From contig CABQQJ010000080.1 of assembly GCA_902466275.1 (NCBI GenBank), positions 1 through 5,293 of the forward strand: a stretch of 5,293 nucleotides of DNA. The letters are read 5' to 3'. The notes under the pieces are model-generated. The model did no database searches, had not been told where the DNA came from, and worked only from the letters and a program-made list of their open reading frames with translations. A program made the position numbers and the translations under genes. Source of the stretch: an uncultured Veillonella sp. (GTDB lineage: Bacteria > Bacillota > Negativicutes > Veillonellales > Veillonellaceae). Positions 1-4,676 of the stretch are shown in pieces. How positions within the stretch are numbered: the stretch's first letter is position 1; every line of letters starts with the position of its first letter.

Positions 1-235
1 TAAACTAGGCCGTGAAAAAGGCTTAGCCGCGGGAGCAAACATTCTGATGCCTATCATTACGATTCCAGAACACCGTGCAAAATATTTGCTATACGATAAT
101 AAACCTTGCGTAGATGACAATGCAGAACAATGTAAAGACTGCTTGACGCGTCGCGTAATGTCTATCGGTGATACAGTGGGTTGGAAACAAAATGGGGACT
201 CTAAACACTACGGCAAACGGACGGGAGAATTTTAG
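1..235 (+). CDS. hydE: [FeFe] hydrogenase H-cluster maturase HydE, C-terminal end (5' truncated by window)
   Basis: HydE is a radical-SAM enzyme that works with HydF and HydG to build the 2Fe subcluster of [FeFe] hydrogenase. Only the last 77 codons are present, read from base 2 and ending at TAG 233-235. The radical-SAM CxxxCxxC motif lies outside the window. What is visible is the family's C-terminal pattern: LGREKGLAAGANILMP, which matches the end of the barrel, then ITIPEHRAKYLLYDNKPC. Next comes a C-x7-C-x2-C cysteine set (C in NKPC, then EQCKDC), followed by SIGDTVGW and a GDS-type tail. The same cysteine spacing binds an accessory, non-essential Fe-S cluster in Thermotoga maritima HydE, so this copy may bind one too. 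The closing codons GAA TTT TAG overlap the outer arm of the inverted repeat at 228-506. BioB and PylB are related families, but the cysteine set and tail favour HydE. Confidence 0.85.
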   Translation, partial: KLGREKGLAAGANILMPIITIPEHRAKYLLYDNKPCVDDNAEQCKDCLTRRVMSIGDTVGWKQNGDSKHYGKRTGEF

Positions 236-506
236 TATTCTATGTTCTAATTAAATTATTTAGTTGACTATATCTTTGCCCTTAGTATTGCCTATATATA
301 GATGGGGCCCCGTTACATAACGACAACTTAATTAAAAAAGACGGCCTATACTTGTTTGCTCCTCGTTCCTGATGTCGCTGCACAAGTACAGACCGTCTTT
401 TTTATAACTTTGTGAGGGAAGTAGTCCCATCTATATATAGGTTATAGCGATAAAGTCTTATTAATAATTTAATTAAGTTTAGGATCTACATCGGAATACT
501 AAAATT
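228..506. repeat. Nested imperfect inverted repeat, MITE-like or structured-RNA element
   Basis: The two halves of this AT-rich stretch mirror each other in five blocks, in order from outside to inside. Block 1 is 13 bp perfect (228-240 with 494-506, AATTTTAGTATTC). Block 2 is 12 bp perfect (249-260 with 463-474, AATTAAATTATT). Block 3 is 8 of 9 (266-274 with 449-457). Block 4 is 16 bp perfect (291-306 with 426-441, CCTATATATAGATGGG). Block 5 is 20 of 22 (334-355 with 382-403). The spacers between blocks differ in sequence and length. The stretch has no convincing coding frame. Such a structure fits a non-autonomous MITE-like element, an old palindromic insertion, or a long-hairpin RNA. I could not identify a target-site duplication. 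Inside the left half are GGGGCCCC (304-311) and CGTTACATAACG (311-322). The inverted repeat is directly seen; its identity as a mobile element is inference. Confidence 0.7.
334..403. terminator. Core hairpin of the inverted repeat, possible bidirectional terminator
   Basis: The arms 334-355 and 382-403 pair at 20 of 22 positions and enclose a 26-base loop. The outer ends are A6 on the left and T6 on the right, so a transcript from either strand would show a GACGG/CCGTC stem followed by a U-run. This could terminate hydE transcription on the + strand. Both imperfect positions are C-A or A-C on the + strand but become G-U wobbles in a - strand transcript, so RNA made from the - strand would fold without a break. 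The loop is larger than in a typical simple terminator. Confidence 0.55.
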
Positions 507-514
507 TTCTTTAG

Positions 515-625
515 GGAAGATGGGAAGTATTTCTTATAGGGATTATTACATCAACTATCTTCTTTATTATTGGTGTTATTTTTATATTACTTATTGATGG
601 ATTTGCTTATTTGGTAGGTAGCTAA
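515..625 (+). other. Start-less short hydrophobic reading frame (possible gene remnant)
   Basis: This 36-codon open frame ends at TAA 623-625 and reads GRWEVFLIGIITSTIFFIIG, then VIFILLIDGFAYLVGS. It has the composition of a single transmembrane helix with a charged W-E start and D near the end. It has no ATG, GTG or TTG near its beginning, and a stop at 512-514 closes it upstream. An ATG at 520 lies in the neighbouring frame and reaches only a 25-residue Tyr-rich peptide. The frame lies directly after the inverted repeat and just before an intrinsic terminator, as the end of a transcribed gene would. It could be a remnant of a small membrane protein gene whose 5' end was lost or frameshifted, or a chance product of AT-rich DNA. 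I see no other gene in the 236-746 stretch. Confidence 0.25.
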
Positions 626-641
626 TTTAGTATTAGTATAT

Positions 642-688
642 AATCCTCCTTTTCTAAGAAATTTTTCTCAGAAAAAGAGGATTTTTTT
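642..688 (+). terminator. Intrinsic terminator upstream of the EF-G gene
   Basis: The arms 642-661 and 664-683 match at 18 of 20 positions (AATCCTCC... with ...GAGGATT), with a very short apical loop. A run of seven T follows at 682-688. It points on the + strand and would end transcription arriving from hydE and the intervening DNA, insulating the EF-G gene. A TATAAT sequence (639-644) overlaps the left foot but has no good -35 partner, so I do not call a promoter there. Confidence 0.8.
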
Positions 689-746
689 ATTGTAGTGTCG
701 AAATGTATTAGCAAACCCGTAATTTGCCAGTAAGGAGGCGATTCCA

Positions 747-2813
747 ATGAAAGAGTACAGTAGTGATAAAATTAGAAACGTTGCTGTTGTTTCCCACGAT
801 GGTGCGGGTAAAACAGCTCTTGTTGAATCCTTGTTGTTAACTTCTGGTGCGGTTGATTTCGTAGGTAAAGGTCAAGATAATAAACATATTATGGACTTTG
901 AACCGGAAGAAATTAAACGTAATGTAACTATTCAATTGGGCATGGCGCCATGTGAGTGGCATGACCATAAGGTTAACTTCATAGACACTCCAGGCTATAA
1001 TGAATTCCATGGCGAAGTTCGTGCCGCTTTGCGTGCCTGTGATGGCATGTTGATGGTGCTATCCTCCACATCTGGTGTAGAAACTGACACAGTTCGCGCA
1101 TGGGATTATGCAGTGGAATTACAAATGCCTCGCATGGCATTTATCAATAAAATGGATGTCGATGGTGCTGATTTCTTCGGTACTATTGAAAGAATGCGGG
1201 AATTATTTGGCAAAGGCATTATGCCATTGCAGATTCCTATCGGTGAAGGCGCCAACTTTGAAGGCGTCGTAGACGTAGCAAAAATGACTGCGTTTACTTA
1301 TAAGGACGGCCAACCAACAGAGGTCGCTGTACCAGCTCACCTTATCGAAAAGGCTCAAGAAATTCGGGAAATGACCGTAGAAGCCGCGGCTGAAGGTAGC
1401 GATGAATTGTTGGAAAAATATTTAGAAGGCGAAGAATTATCCTTAGAGGAAATTCGCCAAGGCTTGCGTGAAGGGATGATTAGTGGCCGTGTGTGCCCAA
1501 TCATGTGTGGCAGTGCCACATCTCGTATTGGCTTAGATCAAGTATTGGATCGTATGATCCGTTACATGCCGGATGCAACTAAAAAAGTGATGACCGCAAC
1601 TGATGCGGAAACCGGCGAACAATGTGTTGTACATGTAGATAAACCATTAACTGCATTCGTATTTAAAACATTGTTAGACCCATTCGCAGGCAAACAAAGC
1701 TTTGTACGTATCTTCTCTGGTGAACTGAAAGAAGGGGATCGCCTCTTTGATGTGAACCAAGGTGTAGAAGAAAAATGGGGCAAGATGGTTACCCTTATTG
1801 GGAAGCAACAAATCCCTGTATCCGCTGCTAAAGCTGGTGATATCGTAGTGATACCGAAATTGGCCAATGCTAAGACCGGCGATACATTAACGGCTCCTGA
1901 TTTTAAAGTGACATACGATGCTATTCGTTTCCCTCAACCTCTATATACAGTGGCTATGGAGCCAGTGAAAAAAGGTGAGGAGGAAAAATTAGCTAGTGCT
2001 GTTCTTAAAGTGGCGGAAGAAGATCCTACTTGCGTAGTAGTGAAAAATGCTGAAGCTCGCCAATTACAAATTGATTGTATGGGCGAGGTACATCTCGAGC
2101 ATATCCTCAACAAAATGGACCGTAAATACGGCGTACAAGCTAAACTTGTGGCTCCATATATTCCATACCGAGAAACCATTAAAGGCTCTGCTGAAACCGA
2201 GTCTAAATATAAGAAACAAAGTGGCGGTCATGGTCAATATGGTCACGTTAAGATTCAAGTGGATCCATTATATGATGGTAGCGAATTTGCATTCGTAGAC
2301 AAAATTTTTGGTGGTGCTGTACCTAAACAATACATACCAGCAGTGGAAAAGGGTGCCAAAGAAACCCTAGATAAAGGCTTAATTGCGGGATATCCTATGA
2401 TTGGCGTGCAAGTGACACTCTTGGATGGATCTTACCACAGCGTAGACTCCTCAGAGTTAGCATTTAAAGTAGCTACGTCACAGGCTATCAAGGATGTAAT
2501 TCCTAAGGCGAAACCAGTCCTATTAGAACCAATCTATGAAGTTAACGTGTTTGCACCAGATGCTTTCATGGGCGACATCATGGGTGATTTGAATAGCCGT
2601 CGAGGTCGTGTATTAGGCATGGAACAAAGTGAAAGAACAGGTATTTCTGTTGTTAAAGCACAAGTACCATTGGCTGAAATGGCCGATTATGTGACAGCAT
2701 TGCGCTCCATCACTCAAGGACAAGGCGTATTTAACCGTCAGTTCTATACTTATGAAGAGGTTCCACATAAGCAAGCGGAAGAAATTATCGCTGCTCATAA
2801 AACTCAAGAATAA
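747..2813 (+). CDS. fusA2: Elongation factor G paralogue (EF-G-2 type translational GTPase)
   Basis: This is a complete 688-residue EF-G-family GTPase, slightly short of the roughly 690-700 usual for EF-G. The start ATG has an AAGGAGG at 732-738, 8 bases upstream. The GTPase domain shows P-loop SHDGAGKT (16-23), switch I EIKRNVTI with the Mg-ligand Thr at 61, DTPG (80-83), NKMD (134-137) and G5 GSA (255-257). Domain II starts near 300, domain III near 395, domain IV carries SGGHGQYGHVKI (492-503) and GSYHSVDSSE (561-570), and domain V starts near 593. Domain IV keeps the His (564) that reaches the decoding site in EF-G. Switch II reads DTPGYNEF, not DTPGHVDF, so the catalytic His is Tyr84. 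Switch I has RNVTI in place of RGITI. These are marks of the EF-G-2/FusA2 group, not of str-operon FusA. The gene stands alone, with no ribosomal protein or EF-Tu genes beside it. A tetracycline-protection protein is less likely given the sequence match to EF-G domains IV and V. Confidence 0.92.
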   Translation: MKEYSSDKIRNVAVVSHDGAGKTALVESLLLTSGAVDFVGKGQDNKHIMDFEPEEIKRNVTIQLGMAPCEWHDHKVNFIDTPGYNEFHGEVRAALRACDGMLMVLSSTSGVETDTVRAWDYAVELQMPRMAFINKMDVDGADFFGTIERMRELFGKGIMPLQIPIGEGANFEGVVDVAKMTAFTYKDGQPTEVAVPAHLIEKAQEIREMTVEAAAEGSDELLEKYLEGEELSLEEIRQGLREGMISGRVCPIMCGSATSRIGLDQVLDRMIRYMPDATKKVMTATDAETGEQCVVHVDKPLTAFVFKTLLDPFAGKQSFVRIFSGELKEGDRLFDVNQGVEEKWGKMVTLIGKQQIPVSAAKAGDIVVIPKLANAKTGDTLTAPDFKVTYDAIRFPQPLYTVAMEPVKKGEEEKLASAVLKVAEEDPTCVVVKNAEARQLQIDCMGEVHLEHILNKMDRKYGVQAKLVAPYIPYRETIKGSAETESKYKKQSGGHGQYGHVKIQVDPLYDGSEFAFVDKIFGGAVPKQYIPAVEKGAKETLDKGLIAGYPMIGVQVTLLDGSYHSVDSSELAFKVATSQAIKDVIPKAKPVLLEPIYEVNVFAPDAFMGDIMGDLNSRRGRVLGMEQSERTGISVVKAQVPLAEMADYVTALRSITQGQGVFNRQFYTYEEVPHKQAEEIIAAHKTQE

Positions 2814-2832
2814 TGTAAGACCATGTCCACGT

Positions 2833-2849
2833 ACTGTATCAAATACAGT
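2833..2849. repeat. Short perfect dyad ACTGTAT-caa-ATACAGT
   Basis: A perfect 7-bp inverted repeat with a 3-base centre lies 20 bases after the EF-G stop codon. It has no T-run, so it is not an intrinsic terminator by itself. It could protect the mRNA 3' end or bind a protein. Its half sites reappear, in the opposite arrangement, in the dyad at 4569-4593. Confidence 0.4.
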
Positions 2850-2907
2850 TAGAATCACTACAACTGAATAGATAATTGCATATCGTAACAACTTAATAGC
2901 ATAACAA

Positions 2908-2936
2908 TTGACGTAAGTCATAAATTTGAATAGTAT
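2908..2936 (+). promoter_or_regulatory. Possible sigma-70-type promoter TTGACG-N17-TAGTAT
   Basis: TTGACG (2908-2913) matches the -35 consensus at 5 of 6, and TAGTAT (2931-2936) matches the -10 at 4 of 6, with an exact 17-base spacer. Transcription would start near 2943, directly at the foot of the terminator hairpin at 2945-2978, so any RNA would be very short unless it reads through to the yhcH-like gene. Confidence 0.35.
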
Positions 2937-2944
2937 TTTACAGG

Positions 2945-2978
2945 AGCCCTCCATATATGTAGCGTATGGAGGGCTTTT
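2945..2978 (+). terminator. Intrinsic terminator downstream of the EF-G gene
   Basis: A perfect 11-bp stem (2945-2955 with 2965-2975, AGCCCTCCATA) encloses a 9-base loop and runs into TTTT at 2975-2978. The stem is GC-rich at its base, but the T-run is short. It lies 131 bases after the EF-G stop codon. Confidence 0.75.
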
Positions 2979-3031
2979 ACATAAGAGAATAGCTAGTTCT
3001 TTATGTATATATGTGCTAACATAAAAGGTAA

Positions 3032-3037
3032 TATAAT
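3032..3037 (+). promoter_or_regulatory. Perfect -10 box (TATAAT) upstream of the yhcH-like gene
   Basis: TATAAT at 3032-3037 is the only perfect -10 hexamer between the EF-G terminator and the start at 3085. It would place the transcript start near 3044 with a leader of about 40 bases. No good -35 hexamer lies 16-18 bases upstream and there is no TG extension, so the promoter would be weak or depend on an activator. Confidence 0.4.
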
Positions 3038-3084
3038 TGGTTTATTGTGGTGCCATATCCATAGATATTGTGAAAGGATTGTGT

Positions 3085-3561
3085 ATGTTTTTCTCTAGTA
3101 TTACCGCAGATTATACAAAAATGGGCTATCCTAAAGCCATCGTACGAGCTTTAGATTTCTTAAAGAATACAGATTTGAAAGCATTGCCAGGCGGTCGTCA
3201 TGAAATTGAAGGTGACATGATGTATGCCAATGTGGACGATGTAGAAACCAAGCTATTTGAAACTACGAAACCTGAATCTCATCGCAACTATGTAGATATT
3301 CAATTTATGGTGAGTGGCGAGGAAAACATGGGCTTTTTCGTAGATAAAGGTCTCGTTAAACCTGTGGAGTCCTATCCAGATCGAGATTGCTATTTTTATC
3401 CTAATGAAGCGGTTGATGAAGGGCAAATCCATTGTCCAGAAGGGTATTACACCGTATTCTTTCCCTCTGATGTTCATCGGCCCTTGCTTGCTGTAAACGA
3501 TAAACCTATTAAAATCCGTAAGGTGGTTGTGAAAGTTCACGTATCTTTGCTCGGTGACTAG
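3085..3561 (+). CDS. YhcH/YjgK/YiaL family (DUF386) protein, probable sugar anomerase
   Basis: The product is 158 residues, close to the roughly 150 typical of this cupin-fold cytoplasmic family. The family includes YhcH of the sialic acid (nan) operon and the EbgC small subunit of evolved beta-galactosidase. Members are thought to speed the interconversion of sugar anomers or to act on bound sugar acids. Conserved signatures are GGRHEIEGDMMYANV (36-50), ESHRNYVDIQFMVSGEE (64-80) and FFPSDVHRPLLAV (125-137). Candidate metal or substrate residues are His39, Glu64, His66, Asp71, Gln73, Glu80 and His131. I chose ATG 3085 because AAAGGA (3073-3078) lies 6 bases upstream and the homologous region begins there. 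The longer frame from TTG 3037 adds 16 residues unlike the family and would start inside the -10 box. The stop codon lies 1 base before the start of the transporter gene, so the two are probably translated together. The substrate cannot be read from the sequence. Confidence 0.85.
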   Translation: MFFSSITADYTKMGYPKAIVRALDFLKNTDLKALPGGRHEIEGDMMYANVDDVETKLFETTKPESHRNYVDIQFMVSGEENMGFFVDKGLVKPVESYPDRDCYFYPNEAVDEGQIHCPEGYYTVFFPSDVHRPLLAVNDKPIKIRKVVVKVHVSLLGD

Positions 3562-3562
3562 C

Positions 3563-4507
3563 ATGAAACAATATGAAGTTATTGGTGTTATTATAACTCT
3601 ATTAGGGGCTGTTTTATGGGGTGTATCCGGTGCATCCGTACAGTTCTTAAGCAATTTTAGAGATATGAATTTGGAATGGCTAGTAACTATGCGATTGATT
3701 ACAGCAGGTTTACTAACTGTTATTTATGCATGGTTTAGATTTGGAAATTCTATCTTTAATGTATTTCATAGTGTAAAGGATACGCTAGGGCTCATTGTTT
3801 TTGGCGTATTTGGAATGGCATTATGCCAATATACATACTTCAGATCCATTGCTTTAGCTGGAGCTGGCATTGCAACGGTTTTACAATATCTGGCGCCGTC
3901 TATGATTATTATTTATCTGCTAGTACGCTATGGTAAACGACCATCCAAAGGTGAGATGGTTTCTGTTATACTTGCTTTAGTGGGGACCATTTGTTTAATG
4001 GGCAATGATGATGGCCTTTCTATTGAAAGCTTCCCGATGGCGGTTCTCGTATGGGGGCTTTTATCTGCTGTCGGTGTAGCCGTATATAGTATTTCTCCTG
4101 TTGATTTACTCTACAAATATGGCACATTGCCTATTGTAGGGTTTGGGATGCTTATTAGTGGTATTGTAGCCGTGATATTATTCCATCAACCGAATTCATA
4201 TGCAGTGTGGGACGTATGGACTGTTATTGGTTGTTTCAATGTCATATTCCTCGGGACGATAGTATCTTTCAATGCCTATTTAGAAGGGGTTAAACGGATT
4301 GGTGCCGTACCAGGCTCTATTTTGTCATCTATTGAACCTATTTCGGCGGCTTTCTTTGGGTGGGCTTTTTTAGGAAATGAATTTAGTCTATTAGGACTAA
4401 TTGGTATGGCTATGATTATTGCTACCGTTGTTATCATTGCTTGGGATAGACAACGAACTATTAAACGAGAGGTACTGACAAAACTGAATAAAACAATATT
4501 AGAATAA
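3563..4507 (+). CDS. EamA-family (DMT superfamily) membrane transporter
   Basis: This 314-residue, strongly hydrophobic protein is of the length and two-repeat layout expected for a 10-helix EamA/DMT transporter of the cytoplasmic membrane. The first EamA repeat spans about 8-145 and contains LGAVLWGVSGASVQFL at the start and LAGAGIATVLQYLAPSMIIIY near its end. The second spans about 158-295 and ends with GSILSSIEPISAAFFGWAFLGNE and a final helix. The basic tail (RQRTIKREVLTKLNK) fits a cytoplasmic C-terminus. Family members move amino acids, sugars, nucleotides or drugs, often outward; the substrate here is unknown. I chose ATG 3563, 1 base after the yhcH-like stop. There is no Shine-Dalgarno sequence in front of it, so translation probably depends on coupling. 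GTG 3554 would overlap the upstream gene by 8 bases and is no better supported. A strong terminator follows 10 bases after the stop, closing a two-gene operon. Confidence 0.88.
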   Translation: MKQYEVIGVIITLLGAVLWGVSGASVQFLSNFRDMNLEWLVTMRLITAGLLTVIYAWFRFGNSIFNVFHSVKDTLGLIVFGVFGMALCQYTYFRSIALAGAGIATVLQYLAPSMIIIYLLVRYGKRPSKGEMVSVILALVGTICLMGNDDGLSIESFPMAVLVWGLLSAVGVAVYSISPVDLLYKYGTLPIVGFGMLISGIVAVILFHQPNSYAVWDVWTVIGCFNVIFLGTIVSFNAYLEGVKRIGAVPGSILSSIEPISAAFFGWAFLGNEFSLLGLIGMAMIIATVVIIAWDRQRTIKREVLTKLNKTILE

Positions 4508-4517
4508 ATTGATAAGC

Positions 4518-4560
4518 ACACATATATCACAGAAAACGTTTCGTGGTATATGTGTTTTTT
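4518..4560 (+). terminator. Intrinsic terminator of the yhcH-like/EamA operon
   Basis: The arms 4518-4530 (ACACATATATCAC) and 4543-4555 pair along their whole length with a single T-G wobble. The loop AGAAAACGTTTC can close further through GAAA/TTTC. T6 follows at 4555-4560. It lies 10 bases after the EamA stop codon. Confidence 0.85.
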
Positions 4561-4568
4561 GTTATAAC

Positions 4569-4593
4569 ATACAGTATATTTTAGATACTGTAT
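4569..4593. promoter_or_regulatory. Paired ATACNGTAT boxes, candidate operator upstream of the AbgA-like gene
   Basis: ATACAGTAT (4569-4577) and ATACTGTAT (4585-4593) are reverse complements separated by 7 bases, and each is itself palindromic around its middle base. Their centres are 16 bases apart. The pair ends 15 bases before the -35 hexamer, a place where activators often bind. There is no T-run, so a terminator is unlikely. The regulator is unknown. Confidence 0.45.
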
Positions 4594-4608
4594 ACATGCT
4601 CCATTTAG

Positions 4609-4637
4609 TTGACTATTTACATATCAATTCATATAGT
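4609..4637 (+). promoter_or_regulatory. Sigma-70-type promoter of the AbgA-like gene (TTGACT-N17-TATAGT)
   Basis: TTGACT (4609-4614) and TATAGT (4632-4637) each match consensus at 5 of 6 and are separated by an ideal 17 bases. Transcription would start near 4644, leaving a leader of roughly 33 bases that ends in the strong AAGGAGGT (4665-4672) ribosome binding site. This is the best promoter in the window. Confidence 0.7.
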
Positions 4638-4641
4638 AAAT
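4615..4641. promoter_or_regulatory. Dyad over the spacer and -10 box, candidate repressor site
   Basis: ATTTACATAT (4615-4624) is mirrored by ATAT-A-GTAAAT (4631-4641), with one extra base in the right arm. The dyad covers the whole promoter spacer and the -10 hexamer, so a protein bound here would block RNA polymerase. The AT-rich context raises the chance of coincidence. Confidence 0.35.
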
Positions 4642-4676
4642 GTATACGTGATTATTAGTTTGTTAAGGAGGTATTT

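Noticed and set aside
236..506. CRISPR array or tRNA/rRNA in the long spacer
   Set aside because: The repeats are inverted, not regularly spaced direct repeats, and no cloverleaf or rRNA-like sequence is visible.
639..644. TATAAT as an EF-G promoter
   Set aside because: No -35 hexamer lies 16-18 bases upstream, and the transcript would start inside the terminator hairpin.
2832..2850. E. coli-type LexA (SOS) box, CTG...CAG
   Set aside because: The spacing is CTG-N9-CAG and not N10, it lies just after a stop codon, and Firmicute LexA generally uses a different GAAC/GTTC-type site.
2613..2954. Minus-strand open frame of 113 codons over the EF-G 3' end
   Set aside because: It is mostly the antisense of a well-conserved coding region, lacks a ribosome binding site and shows no recognisable domain. 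The other antisense frames at 1562-1867, 1934-2179, 3253-3654, 4276-4530 and 4848-5213 fail for similar reasons.
3037..3084. A longer yhcH-like start at TTG 3037
   Set aside because: It adds 16 residues unlike the family, overlaps the -10 box and lacks a ribosome binding site, while ATG 3085 has AAAGGA at good spacing.
3554..3562. GTG 3554 as the EamA start
   Set aside because: It adds only three residues, has no Shine-Dalgarno sequence, and ATG 3563 directly after the upstream stop is the simpler choice.
4530..4544. CcpA cre-like sequence around GAAAACGTTTC
   Set aside because: It matches only the core of the consensus and forms the loop of the terminator, downstream of the operon and far from a promoter.
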